From: an uncultured Oscillospiraceae bacterium
Lineage (GTDB): Bacteria > Bacillota > Clostridia > Oscillospirales > Oscillospiraceae
Assembly: GCA_934631005.1 (NCBI GenBank)
Contig: CAKTXA010000024.1
Span: 1 to 42,699, forward strand
DNA length: 42,699 bases
Direction of reading: 5' to 3'
Of the stretch, positions 7,948 through 16,731 are shown in pieces. Positions within the stretch are counted from its first letter, which is position 1. Each line of letters opens with the position of its first letter. Below the pieces are notes generated by a model. It saw only the letters and a list, made by a program, of their open reading frames with translations, was not told where the DNA came from and ran no database searches. The translations under genes were made by a program, and so were the position numbers.

Positions 7948-10344
7948 ATGAAAAAACGGATCCTGAGCGCATTTCTGGCAGTCTGCCTGCTGCTGACGCT
8001 GCTGCCGGCGGCGCTTGCCGCAGACCCCCTGCGCGTCCTGGACGCAAGCGGTGGGGCGGTCGCGCCTGACGCGGACGGCAAGTATCAGCTGACAAGCGGC
8101 AGCTACACTGTCACCGGCGACGGCGACGCGCCGATCGTTGTAAGCGGCGATGTGGAGCTGACGCTGCACGGTGCGGTCATCACACGCCCCACAGCGGAAG
8201 TGGGGAAATTCGGGCCGGCGATCGACATTCAGCGCGGCAGCGCCGTGCTGACGCTGACCGGGACCAACCGCGTGACCGGAAGCCCCGGCTTTGCGGGCGT
8301 TTACGTGGCGGAGGGCGCGAGCGTGACCATCACCGGCACGGGCTCGCTGACGGCGACCGGCGGCGCGTACTATTTTGACGATCCGAAGCATTTCTGCGGC
8401 GGCGCGGGCATCGGCGGCAACGGATTTGGCGCGCAGGGCGACGGTCTGAAGATCTATCGCTACCCGAATTTCGGAACGATCAACATTGCGGGCGGCACAG
8501 TAAACGCGGTCGGCGGTGCGAATACGCAGATCAACTACGGCGCAGGCGCCGGCATCGGCAGCGGCGGTGCCTCCTCACAGTGGAGTCTTGCGCCGGAATT
8601 TCAGGGAACGATCAACATTTCCGGCGGCACGGTCGTCGCCACCGGCGGTCAGGGCGACCAATTTTCTGAGACCGGCGGCGGCGCCGGGATCGGCTCTGGC
8701 GGCGTGACGGGTGCGAACTGGCAGCCCTACCCGAACAGCATCGAGATCACCGTCAGCGGTGATGCCGAGGTGACGGCGACCGGCGAAAGCGACGGCGCTG
8801 GCATCGGCGGCGGCGCGAACGTCAACGGCTGCCCGGTCAACATCTCCGGCGGCACGGTCAGGGCGTTCGGCGGTCAGGAAAGCGGCGGCCCCTTTGGCGG
8901 CGCCGGGATCGGCGGCGGCGACAACGGCAGCGCCGGGCCGATCGCGATCAGCGGCGGCGTCGTGACCGCCACGGCGGGCGGCGCTGCGGCAGGCATCGGC
9001 GGCGGAAACCGGGGCGGGGCAGACAGCATTTCCATCGGCGGGACGGCGGTTGTTACGGCATACGGTGGAACGGACGCCAGCGGGACCCGCGGCGGCGCGG
9101 GCATCGGCGCAGGAAGAAGCGTGTATCCGTATGGCTTTGGCAGCATCGCGCTGAGCGGCGGCTGCGTGGTGCGCGCCTATGCGGGCGCAAATGCGCAGGC
9201 GATCGGTGTCGGGACAGACTATGTCAGGCACAACGATGATACGATAGACGACCCCAATAAGCTCTCCATCGGCAAGGACGCGGACGTCTGGATGTTCAAT
9301 CGGGATACGACCTGGGGCGCGTTCTGGGGGCAGAATGCAGACGGCACGCTCAATGGCGCCTTTATCTCCGGCGACGCGGCGCTGGTCTGGCATACCGCGC
9401 CGCAGGGCCTGCTTCCGAATGTGGAGACGTTGAACGCTGTCTCCACCAAGGACTCGCCGCTCCAGTGGCGGCACACGGCGGACAAACGGGTGCAGCTTTT
9501 GAAGGCGGGCACGGTCGAGCGGGAGGAGGTCTATCCCGACCATCCCTTTACGCTTGGCAGCTGGGCGACCGTCTGCGCCGTTCAGGCAGCGTCCGAGGGG
9601 GAAAACGGGAACGATCCGCCCAGACCGGTCGGCGGCGTCAGTGTCAACCCTGCGGCGGGGCAGACGCCAATGCTGAACGCCAAGGAGCATCTTGCGTACA
9701 TCAGAGGCTATCCCGACGGCATGGTGAAGCCAAACGGCCGCATCACCCGCGCCGAGGTCGCCACGATCTTCTACCGGCTTCTCGACCCGGAGGTGCGGGA
9801 GCGGAGCCGGACCCGGCAGAACGATTTTTCCGATGTGCACGCGGGCGACTGGTTCTGCACGGCCATCTCCACCATGGCGCGGCTCGGCGTTGTGAACGGG
9901 TATCCCGACGGGCGCTTCGCCCCCAACGAGCCGATCACCCGCGCAGAATTTGCGGCGATCTGCGCCCGGTTCGATCAGAACGCCGCCAGCGGTGCCGCTG
10001 GGTACACGGACATCCGTGGGCATTGGGCGGCGCAGGAGATCGCCCGCGCGACGGAACTGGAGTGGGTCTACGGCTATGCGGACAGCACCTTCCGCCCGGA
10101 TCAGTCGATCACCCGCGCGGAGGCGATGGCGATCGTCAACCGCGTTCTGAAGCGCGACCCCGGCTCAAGAGAGGATCTGCTGGACGAGATGGATGAGTGG
10201 GCCGACAACATGGACGCCGCGAGCTGGTATTACCTCGACGTTCAGGAGGCGACCAACAGCCATGACTACGCCCGCAGAGGGGACACCCGCGAGTATTGGA
10301 CAGAGCTGTTCGCGCCGCCAGGCTGGGCTGCGATCGAGAGATAA
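7948..10344 (+). CDS. Secreted SLH-domain protein with glycine-rich beta-helix-like repeats
   Basis: A 798-residue cell-surface protein. Residues 1-25 are a typical signal peptide (MKKR, then a Leu/Ala core ending ALAA). Residues about 30-430 hold some seven irregular repeats built on GGAGIGGG or GAGIGSGG with intervening ISGGTVxAxGG strands, a pattern expected of a right-handed beta-helix; several such proteins bind polysaccharide. Three SLH domains follow (about 570-770) with the repeated signature GYPDGxxxPxxxITRAE, which anchor proteins to pyruvylated wall polymer. AGGAGGGG and AAAGGAG precede the ATG. It is monocistronic between two near-identical terminators. Function beyond surface attachment is unknown; adhesin or glycan-binding protein are both possible. 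Confidence 0.88.
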   Translation: MKKRILSAFLAVCLLLTLLPAALAADPLRVLDASGGAVAPDADGKYQLTSGSYTVTGDGDAPIVVSGDVELTLHGAVITRPTAEVGKFGPAIDIQRGSAVLTLTGTNRVTGSPGFAGVYVAEGASVTITGTGSLTATGGAYYFDDPKHFCGGAGIGGNGFGAQGDGLKIYRYPNFGTINIAGGTVNAVGGANTQINYGAGAGIGSGGASSQWSLAPEFQGTINISGGTVVATGGQGDQFSETGGGAGIGSGGVTGANWQPYPNSIEITVSGDAEVTATGESDGAGIGGGANVNGCPVNISGGTVRAFGGQESGGPFGGAGIGGGDNGSAGPIAISGGVVTATAGGAAAGIGGGNRGGADSISIGGTAVVTAYGGTDASGTRGGAGIGAGRSVYPYGFGSIALSGGCVVRAYAGANAQAIGVGTDYVRHNDDTIDDPNKLSIGKDADVWMFNRDTTWGAFWGQNADGTLNGAFISGDAALVWHTAPQGLLPNVETLNAVSTKDSPLQWRHTADKRVQLLKAGTVEREEVYPDHPFTLGSWATVCAVQAASEGENGNDPPRPVGGVSVNPAAGQTPMLNAKEHLAYIRGYPDGMVKPNGRITRAEVATIFYRLLDPEVRERSRTRQNDFSDVHAGDWFCTAISTMARLGVVNGYPDGRFAPNEPITRAEFAAICARFDQNAASGAAGYTDIRGHWAAQEIARATELEWVYGYADSTFRPDQSITRAEAMAIVNRVLKRDPGSREDLLDEMDEWADNMDAASWYYLDVQEATNSHDYARRGDTREYWTELFAPPGWAAIER

Positions 10345-10358
10345 GCATATAGAAAATA

Positions 10359-10399
10359 CCCCCGCTGCTTCGCAAACGAGCAGCGGGGGTATATTTTTT
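10359..10399. terminator. Terminator between the SLH and DUF4317 genes
   Basis: CCCCCGCTGCT / AGCAGCGGGGG stem followed by TATATTTTTT on the plus strand. It serves the SLH gene and, as it lies between convergent genes, may block transcription from the other side as well. It is a near-exact copy of the terminator at 7652. Confidence 0.85.
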
Positions 10400-11534
10400 A
10401 TGCTTCGGGGATCTGGATGGGCACGCCGTTGACTTCTACGCCTTCGTCGGCGCGGATGAGGAGGTATGCCGTGCCGCCGAGCACGCGCGTCTGCACGAGG
10501 TCAGAATACTCGGGGTCGACCTGAATGCGCACGCTGGGCGTGGTCAGCTCAAAGCGCCGCGGCGCAACGAGGTTGCGCGGGGAGAGCTGCGCGCCGCTCC
10601 CGAAGCTGCGGTCATACTCCACGCTGAACTGCGCCAGATGCTGCTCCGACACGCCGCAGTCCTGCAAAACTGCGCGCACGTCGTCCTTGCCGATCTCCAG
10701 CGGCTCCTCGGCCTTCGTCTGCTTGTAGACCTCGATGCGCTGGCGCAGGTCGCTCTGCACCGACTGCATCACGTCCAGGCTGCACTCGTCCTCCAGCGCC
10801 GCGCCGAGCAGCGCGCCGAACGCCTCGCGCTGGTGCTCCGCGGGCTGCGGCGGCGCGATGTGAAACAGCGCCTCGATCAGCTCCGGGCGGTTGTCCTTCG
10901 CGCTGCGCGTGTAGTAGAGGACGTTATAGAGATTCGTCCGCCGGTCGTCAAACGCCGGGAAGAGGAAGCCCGCCTCCGGCGCGCTCGCCGCCCAGCCGGT
11001 CGTCTGGTTGTGGAATGCCTTTTCCTCCGCGCAGTAGCCGAGCACGGACTTGCCGGGCTTCACGGGGCAGATGGCACAGAGGACATACGAAAAGACCGTC
11101 TCCGACGCGTCGTCCAGCCCCAGCCCGTCCGAGGTTTTGAACGGGACGTCGTAGCGCTCGTGCGCGAGCAGGATGAGGTAGTTCGTGTCAAACTGCACCG
11201 CGCCCATCACGCGGCTGTAAAACTGCGAAAGCACGTCCTCGTCCTGCAGCTTCGTGTCGCGCAGGGCCAGAAGCAGGCGGTGCTCGTCACTGCCGGCCAC
11301 CTGCGCGGTGGTAAAGGCAAGATCGAGCCGGTTTTTATCCGGCGCGCCGGACAGGACCTTTTTGAACACCGCCAGATAATTATCCTTGTCCTCCTCGCGC
11401 ATGAGCGCGACGGACTGCCGAAACTGAGAGAGAATTTCGCCGGTGCTGCTGACGTAGCAGCCGCAGACGGCGGTGATATTGGTGCGATCCGGGCGCAGAC
11501 GCCGCCGCAGCTCGCCGACTTCTTTATCCGTCAT
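10398..11534 (-). CDS. DUF4317 family protein
   Basis: A 378-residue protein of a Firmicutes family with no known function, recognised from the whole layout: an N-terminal TDKEVGELRRRLRPDRTNIT followed by CGCYV, the central CAICPVKPGKSVLGY, a PEAGFLFPAFDDR block, and a C-terminal ending VEVNGVPI. There is no signal peptide and no membrane segment, so it should be cytoplasmic. The ATG at 11534 has GAGGT at 7 nt; an upstream TTG at 11552 in the same frame has no better site. It lies directly behind the aro operon terminator in the same direction, so it is probably transcribed alone. No catalytic motif is evident. Confidence 0.85.
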   Translation of the reverse strand: MTDKEVGELRRRLRPDRTNITAVCGCYVSSTGEILSQFRQSVALMREEDKDNYLAVFKKVLSGAPDKNRLDLAFTTAQVAGSDEHRLLLALRDTKLQDEDVLSQFYSRVMGAVQFDTNYLILLAHERYDVPFKTSDGLGLDDASETVFSYVLCAICPVKPGKSVLGYCAEEKAFHNQTTGWAASAPEAGFLFPAFDDRRTNLYNVLYYTRSAKDNRPELIEALFHIAPPQPAEHQREAFGALLGAALEDECSLDVMQSVQSDLRQRIEVYKQTKAEEPLEIGKDDVRAVLQDCGVSEQHLAQFSVEYDRSFGSGAQLSPRNLVAPRRFELTTPSVRIQVDPEYSDLVQTRVLGGTAYLLIRADEGVEVNGVPIQIPEA

Positions 11535-11550
11535 GGTCGTGACCTCAAAC

Positions 11551-11584
11551 AAAAAAGATTCCGCCGCAGCCGGAGCTGCGGCGG
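11551..11584 (-). terminator. Terminator of the aro operon
   Basis: Minus strand: a 10-bp perfect stem (CCGCCGCAGC and complement) with a 4-base loop, then a run of T (A at 11551-11556 on the plus strand), 11 bp after the aroQ stop. Confidence 0.85.
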
Positions 11585-11595
11585 ACTTTATTGTA

Positions 11596-12042
11596 TCACA
11601 CTTTTTCGTTCTGTGACAGGTATTTTTTCAGGAACCGCGCCGCGGCGGCGTAGCCCTCGAAGCCGAGCCCGGTGTAGGTCTTGACGCAGGCGAGGCCCGC
11701 GTAGGACACCTGCCGGAACGCCTCGCGGCTGGGCACGTCAGACAGGTGCACCTCCACCGCCGGGATGGCCACGGCCTTGAGCGCGTCCAAAATGGCGACG
11801 CTCGTGTGCGTGTAGGCCGCGGGATTGATGACGATGCCGTCAAACTGCCCGTAGGCCAGCTGAATTTTGTCCACCAGCACGCCCTCGTGGTTCGACTGGA
11901 AAATCTCACACGCAATGTCCTCTTCCCCGCACGTGCGGCGGATGAAGTCCTCCAGCGCGGCGTAGTCCTGTGTGCCGTAAATATCCGGCTCGCGCAGGCC
12001 GAGCAGATTCAGATTCGGGCCGTTCAAAAACAGAAATTTCAT
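11596..12042 (-). CDS. aroQ: Type II 3-dehydroquinate dehydratase
   Basis: A 148-residue dodecameric enzyme that converts 3-dehydroquinate to 3-dehydroshikimate, step 3 of the shikimate pathway. Type II features are clear: FLNGPNLNLLG at the N-terminus, the catalytic Tyr region after DIYG, NPAAYTHTSVA and EVHLSDVPSRE. Length is normal for the family. It is the last gene of the aro operon; its ATG overlaps the aroE/K stop by 4 nt. It is followed by the operon terminator. Confidence 0.96.
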   Translation of the reverse strand: MKFLFLNGPNLNLLGLREPDIYGTQDYAALEDFIRRTCGEEDIACEIFQSNHEGVLVDKIQLAYGQFDGIVINPAAYTHTSVAILDALKAVAIPAVEVHLSDVPSREAFRQVSYAGLACVKTYTGLGFEGYAAAARFLKKYLSQNEKV

Positions 12043-13259
12043 CGCAAAGCCTCCAAAATGGCGCGGACGGTCTCGTCCGGTGTGCCGTTATTGTCGATGG
12101 TATGGTCCGCAAAGCGCGCGTAGCGCGCTTTCCGCGCGGCAAACAGCGCGTCAAGGCTGGTCGACTGCGAGACGGGGCGGCCGTCGACGGGCAGGCGCGA
12201 CAGGTCGCGCGTGAGCCAGACGATGACACCGTTCTGGTGCAGGGACGTGTAATTTTTCTCCCGCAGCACCGCGCCGCCGCCGGTGGCGATGACGGCGCCG
12301 GAGCGCTTGCCGAGCTCCGCCAGCACGCGGCCTTCCAGCTCGCGGAACGCACCCTCGCCGTGGAGCTGAAAGAATGCGGGGATGGGCCTTCCAGCAGCCT
12401 GTTCGATCTCAGCGTCGGCGTCCACGAACGGGCGGTCCAGGCGCTGCGCCAGCAGCGTGCCGATCGACGATTTGCCGCAGCCGGGCATCCCGACGAGGAT
12501 CAGGTTCTGCATCTGCGCGCCGAGCTGCCGGTAAATTTCGCCGATGCGCGCGTCTGGGATAGTGGTCCCGGTGAACAGCTCGCTGCTGCGCTTGGCCTGC
12601 GCCACGAGCATGAGAAGCCCGCCCGCGTGCGGGATACCGAGCTGCTCCGCCTGCAAAAGCAGCGCCGTGCGGGCGGGGTTATACACCACGTCCAGCACCG
12701 CCTCACAGCGGGGGAACTGCGCAAGGTCGACGGGCGACGCGCCGTTATTGGGGTACATCCCCAGCGGTGTGGTGTTGACCAGAATTTCGGCGTCGGCGTG
12801 CTCCGCGAGGTTTTCGTAGTTATGCGCGCCCGAGCGGGAGATGACGAGCACAGTGCGCGCGCCGCGTGTTTTCAGCACGTACTGCGCCGTGACGCTCGCG
12901 CCGCCGCTGCCGAACACCAGCGCCTTTTTGCCCGCGACGTTTACGCCGCACTCGTCCAGAATGCACGAAAAGCCGAACGCGTCGGTGTTATCGGCAAAGA
13001 GCGTGCCGCCTTTCTGCCGGACGAGCGTGTTGGCGCTGCCGATGGCCTTCACGGTATCGGAGAGCAGCGCACAGTAGGGAAGCACCGCCTTTTTATACGG
13101 GATGGTGACGTTCAGGCCGTCAAAATCGCCCTGCCGCAGAAAGGTCTCCAGCTCCTCCGGCTGCTTTTCGAACAGCTCGTAGCGGTAGTCGCCGAGCTGC
13201 GCGTGGATCTGGGGCGAATAGCTGTGCCCCAGCGTTTTGCCGAGCAGACCGCACCGCAT
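12039..13259 (-). CDS. aroE/aroK: Bifunctional shikimate dehydrogenase / shikimate kinase
   Basis: A 406-residue fusion that performs pathway steps 4 and 5. Residues 1-245 are AroE: the substrate-binding GHSYSPQIH, the catalytic Lys in NVTIPYKKA, NTDAFGF, the NADP fold GSGGASVTAQY and NTTPLGMYP. From residue 250 the sequence is a shikimate kinase: Walker A GMPGCGKSS, the Asp pair in FVDADAEIE, FRELEGRVL, and GGGAVLRE. Both halves keep their catalytic residues, so both activities are expected. The two are separate genes in most bacteria. The gene starts 1 nt after the pheA stop and overlaps aroQ. Confidence 0.94.
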   Translation of the reverse strand: MRCGLLGKTLGHSYSPQIHAQLGDYRYELFEKQPEELETFLRQGDFDGLNVTIPYKKAVLPYCALLSDTVKAIGSANTLVRQKGGTLFADNTDAFGFSCILDECGVNVAGKKALVFGSGGASVTAQYVLKTRGARTVLVISRSGAHNYENLAEHADAEILVNTTPLGMYPNNGASPVDLAQFPRCEAVLDVVYNPARTALLLQAEQLGIPHAGGLLMLVAQAKRSSELFTGTTIPDARIGEIYRQLGAQMQNLILVGMPGCGKSSIGTLLAQRLDRPFVDADAEIEQAAGRPIPAFFQLHGEGAFRELEGRVLAELGKRSGAVIATGGGAVLREKNYTSLHQNGVIVWLTRDLSRLPVDGRPVSQSTSLDALFAARKARYARFADHTIDNNGTPDETVRAILEALR

Positions 13260-13260
13260 C

Positions 13261-14403
13261 CTAGATCACCTCGCTGTAGCTGCCGAGATAGTGGAACTGC
13301 TCGCACGTGTCGTCCAGCTCGCCCAGCAGCTGCAAAAGCTGCGGCGAATAGACGGAGACGCTCAGGTCAAAGTAGAACATGAACTCAAAATCGCGCTCCG
13401 GGATGGGGCGGCTTTCGAGCTTATTGAGGTTGATGCCGAGGGCGTTGAGCCGCGCGAGCACCTGATACAAAGACCCGGGCCGGTGCGCCAGCACGGCCAT
13501 CAGGCTCGTGCGGTCCGCGCCGGGGAAAATTTCGAGCCTGCGGCTGATGCAGATGAAGCGGGTATAGTTGTTCTGCTGGTTCTGCACGCCGCCCTTGAGC
13601 GAGGCGAGCGAGTAGAGCGCCATGCAGTCGCGCGAGCAGAGCGCCGCCACATCACGCCGCCCGGACTCGGCCACGAGCTTGGCCGCCACGGCGGTATTCT
13701 CACAGCGGTGGATGGTCACGTTTTTGAGCGACTGCAAAAAATCGGAGCACTGGTCGATCGCCTGCTCGTGGGAGTAGATCTCGCGGATGCCGCCCAGCTC
13801 CGCGCCCGGCAGGGCCGCGAGCTGGTGGTCGATCTTGAGCCGGCAGCTGCGCACGATGGAGAATTTGTGCTGCATCATCAGGTCATACACGCGGTTGACA
13901 GACCCCGCGGTGCTGTTTTCCAGCGGGATGACGCCGTATTGGCACAGGCCCTGCTCAATGGCGGAGAACACGGCGTCGAATGACGACACGTAGAACACCG
14001 ACGGCTGGCGGAAGAGCTTGTCGCAGGCGATCTGCGCATACGCCCCCGCCACGCCCTGGCAGGCGACCATCGCCTTTTCCGGGAAGAGCGCGGGCGTGTT
14101 TTTGAGCGCCTGCCCGATCTTCTGCGGCAGGTCGGACGTGGTGCCGAGCAGACGGTTCTGATAGCTGCGGCTGAGCTCGAAAATTTGAATATACAGCCGC
14201 CGCGTGTAGTCGGCAAATTCCTCCGGGGCCAGCTCCGTCAGCGCGTCGAGCTTTTCACGCTCGCGCAGCGGATCGAGCACCGGCAGGCCGTGCGCCTGCT
14301 TGTAGGCGGCGATGCCCGCCGCCGTCTGCATCCGCTCGGAAAACAGGCGCACAAGCTCCCGGTCGATGCGGTCGATGTTGCTGCGATACTCACTCAGTTC
14401 CAT
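13261..14403 (-). CDS. pheA: Bifunctional chorismate mutase / prephenate dehydratase (P-protein)
   Basis: A 380-residue enzyme that converts chorismate to phenylpyruvate, the committed route to phenylalanine. Residues 1-90 are an AroQ-type chorismate mutase (IDRIDRELVRLFSERM). Residues about 110-290 are prephenate dehydratase, with ACQGVAGAYAQIA, VIPLENSTAGSV and the catalytic region NNYTRFICI. A C-terminal ACT domain (about 298-375) contains HRPGSLYQVL and ESRPIP, the Phe-binding motifs used in feedback inhibition. The ATG at 14403 has GGAG upstream and overlaps the end of aroC by 14 nt; a longer in-frame reading is only aroC antisense-frame shadow. Confidence 0.95.
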   Translation of the reverse strand: MELSEYRSNIDRIDRELVRLFSERMQTAAGIAAYKQAHGLPVLDPLREREKLDALTELAPEEFADYTRRLYIQIFELSRSYQNRLLGTTSDLPQKIGQALKNTPALFPEKAMVACQGVAGAYAQIACDKLFRQPSVFYVSSFDAVFSAIEQGLCQYGVIPLENSTAGSVNRVYDLMMQHKFSIVRSCRLKIDHQLAALPGAELGGIREIYSHEQAIDQCSDFLQSLKNVTIHRCENTAVAAKLVAESGRRDVAALCSRDCMALYSLASLKGGVQNQQNNYTRFICISRRLEIFPGADRTSLMAVLAHRPGSLYQVLARLNALGINLNKLESRPIPERDFEFMFYFDLSVSVYSPQLLQLLGELDDTCEQFHYLGSYSEVI

Positions 14404-15475
14404 AAAAATACTCCGTTCCGTAAAATTCCAGCATACTGTCCAGCAGCGCGATCGCCACTGCGGCCTCCACGCACGGCACCGCGCGCGGGACGATGCACGG
14501 GTCATGCCGTCCGTGGATGCTCAGAGGCTCAGACTGCAGGGTGGTCAGGTTCACGCTCTGCTGCGTTTTTGCGATGGACGGCGTGGGCTTGAACGCCGCG
14601 CACAGGCGCAGGGGCATGCCGTTCGTGATGCCGCCGAGGATGCCGCCGCTGTGGTTCGTCTCGGTGGCGACGCGGCCATTTTGCACGCAGAATGCGTCGT
14701 TATCCTCGCTCCCGCGCAGGCGGGCGGCTTCAAAGCCCGCGCCGAATTCCAGACCCTTCACGGCGGGGATGCCGAAGAGGATCTGGGCAAGCCTGCTCTC
14801 CAGGCCGTCAAACATCCCGTCGCCAAGGCCGACGGGCAGGCCGTCCGCGATGCACTCGATGGTGCCGCCGACGGAGTCGCCATCTGCCTTCGCGGCGCGG
14901 ATGGCCGCCTGCATTCTCTCGCCCGCCGCGTCGTCCGTGACGGGGAAGGGCTTGCCCGAGACAGGCTCCGTGAAGGAGGACGTGTCCGCAATATCGGCGA
15001 TGGATGCGATGCGCGCGAAGACACGCACGCCCCGCTGCTGTAAAACTTGCAGGCACACGCCGCCCGCGATGCACAGCGGCGCGGTCAGGCGGCCGGAAAA
15101 ATGCCCGCCGCCGGTGGGGTCCTGAAAGCCGTGGTACTTACACTCGGCGGTGTAGTCCGCGTGGCCGGGGCGCGGCAGCGTGCGAAGCGATGCGTAGTCG
15201 CCCGGGCGGGTGTTTGTGTTGCGGATGATGGCCGTGAGCGGCGTACCGCACGTGCGGCCGTTTACAAGACCGCAGAGGAATTCCGGTGCGTCCGACTCCT
15301 TGCGGGTGGTGGAAAATTCATTCTGCCCCGGCGCGCGCCGCGCTAAAAACCGCGCAAGCTGCGCTTCGTCGACCGGCAGCCCCGCGGGCAGGCCGTCGAG
15401 CGTCATGCCGATGGCGTTCGCGTGCGACTGGCCGAAGATGGAAAGCCGCAGGATGTGACCGTAGGTGCTGCTCAT
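14390..15475 (-). CDS. aroC: Chorismate synthase
   Basis: A 361-residue FMN-dependent enzyme that makes chorismate from EPSP, the last common step. Signatures are IFGQSHANAIGMTLDG at the N-terminus, RPGHADYTA, GGGHFSGRLTAP, GDSVGG and the C-terminal GRHDPCIVPRAVP. The ATG at 15475 overlaps the aroA stop (ATGA). The C-terminus contains a short duplication, YGTEYFYGTE, which also supplies part of the pheA ribosome site. An upstream open frame reaches 16195 but is only antiparallel shadow of aroA. Confidence 0.96.
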   Translation of the reverse strand: MSSTYGHILRLSIFGQSHANAIGMTLDGLPAGLPVDEAQLARFLARRAPGQNEFSTTRKESDAPEFLCGLVNGRTCGTPLTAIIRNTNTRPGDYASLRTLPRPGHADYTAECKYHGFQDPTGGGHFSGRLTAPLCIAGGVCLQVLQQRGVRVFARIASIADIADTSSFTEPVSGKPFPVTDDAAGERMQAAIRAAKADGDSVGGTIECIADGLPVGLGDGMFDGLESRLAQILFGIPAVKGLEFGAGFEAARLRGSEDNDAFCVQNGRVATETNHSGGILGGITNGMPLRLCAAFKPTPSIAKTQQSVNLTTLQSEPLSIHGRHDPCIVPRAVPCVEAAVAIALLDSMLEFYGTEYFYGTE

Positions 15476-16731
15476 GGCGCTTCTCCTTTCAGCATGGCAA
15501 GATCGTCCCAAAAGCGGGGGTAGGATTTGGAGGTCGTCTCGCTGCCGCGCACGGTGACGGGCGCGGCGCACAGCGCCGCCGCGATGGCGGCGGACATGGC
15601 GATGCGGTGATCGCCGCAGGCGTCCGCCGTGCCGCCCGTGAGCGGCGCACCGCCGGTGATGCTCAGTCCGTCCGGCAGCTCGCGGACGCGGCCGCCGAGG
15701 CTGCGCAGCAGCTGCGCCACCGACGACAGGCGGTCGGATTCCTTGAGCCGCAGCCGGGCGGCGTTTACAATGTGCGTCTCGCCGTCCGCCGCGGCGGCGA
15801 CAACGCTTACGATCGGGATGAGGTCGGGCATCGGCCCGGCGTCGACGGTGACGGCGCGCAGCGGCTGGCGGCGCACGGTCACAGCGTCCTCCGCCGTCCA
15901 CCGGACGCTGGCGCCGAAGCTTTGCAGGACCGCCAGCACGGCGCTGTCCGGCTGCGCGGAGTCCCGCCGCAGGCCGGTGACCGTCACGCCCGCGTCTGAC
16001 AGCGCGCCCGCGCAGAGGAAAAACGCGGCGGACGACCAGTCGCCCTCCACGGCGAGCGCCGCGGGCAGGCACGCCGTTTGACCGCCGGGGATGTCCCAGC
16101 CGCCGGGCCGGTGCGTGAGCCGCACACCGGCGGTATCTAAAGCCTGCTCGGTCATGCGGACATAGTCCGCCGACTGCAGCTCTGTCGTGAGCCACAGGGT
16201 GCTTGGTTCTTTCAAAAACGGCAGCGCCAGCAGCAGGCCCGTGATGTACTGTGACGAGATATTGCCGGGCAGCGTAAAATCGCCGCCTGTGAGCCGCCCG
16301 CGGCAGTAAAGCCGTGCGCCCTCAGCGTGCAGCGTCATGCCGTGCCGCGTGAGCTGTTCATCCAGCGGGGCGAGCGGGCGTTCGGCCAGCCGCCCCTCGC
16401 GCAGGAACACGGCGTCCGCACCTAAAAGCCCGCACACGGGCAGCAGAAACCGCAGCGTGGAGCCGCTTTCGCGGCAGGGCAGCTCGCAAAGGCCGTCCGG
16501 CACGCGCGCGATGGGTGCGACGAGCAGGCCGTCCGGCGCCTGCCGAATATTCGCCCCCAGCGCCGTCAGGCAGTGCATGGTGGCGAGAATGTCGTCGGAA
16601 AAGCCGTCGAGCGTCAAATGCACCGGCGCTTTTCCGAGCGCGGCGCAGATGAGCAGGCGGTGCGCCTGCGATTTGGACGCCGGGATGCGCACGCTGCCGC
16701 AGAGCGCCCCGGGCGCGACGGCGCGCGTCAT
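15472..16731 (-). CDS. aroA: 3-phosphoshikimate 1-carboxyvinyltransferase (EPSP synthase)
   Basis: A 419-residue enzyme that adds enolpyruvate from PEP to shikimate 3-phosphate. The N-terminal IPASKSQAHR carries the substrate-binding Lys-Ser. ESGSTLRFLLPV, the PEP-loop LAERPLAPL, ISSQYITGL, LRLKESDRL and GDHRIAMS are all in family order. The ATG at 16731 follows GGAGGGG at 5 nt and overlaps the aroB stop by 4 nt; an in-frame ATG at 16755 lies deeper in aroB and is less likely. Confidence 0.96.
   Translation of the reverse strand: MTRAVAPGALCGSVRIPASKSQAHRLLICAALGKAPVHLTLDGFSDDILATMHCLTALGANIRQAPDGLLVAPIARVPDGLCELPCRESGSTLRFLLPVCGLLGADAVFLREGRLAERPLAPLDEQLTRHGMTLHAEGARLYCRGRLTGGDFTLPGNISSQYITGLLLALPFLKEPSTLWLTTELQSADYVRMTEQALDTAGVRLTHRPGGWDIPGGQTACLPAALAVEGDWSSAAFFLCAGALSDAGVTVTGLRRDSAQPDSAVLAVLQSFGASVRWTAEDAVTVRRQPLRAVTVDAGPMPDLIPIVSVVAAAADGETHIVNAARLRLKESDRLSSVAQLLRSLGGRVRELPDGLSITGGAPLTGGTADACGDHRIAMSAAIAAALCAAPVTVRGSETTSKSYPRFWDDLAMLKGEAP

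Noticed and set aside
7800..8095. Small minus-strand frame at the start of the SLH gene
   Set aside because: Antisense to the signal-peptide region and without a ribosome site.
14493..16195. Long frames that extend aroC upstream or lie opposite the aro genes
   Set aside because: GC-rich genes leave shadow frames open; the true genes have motifs, ribosome sites and 4-nt overlaps.
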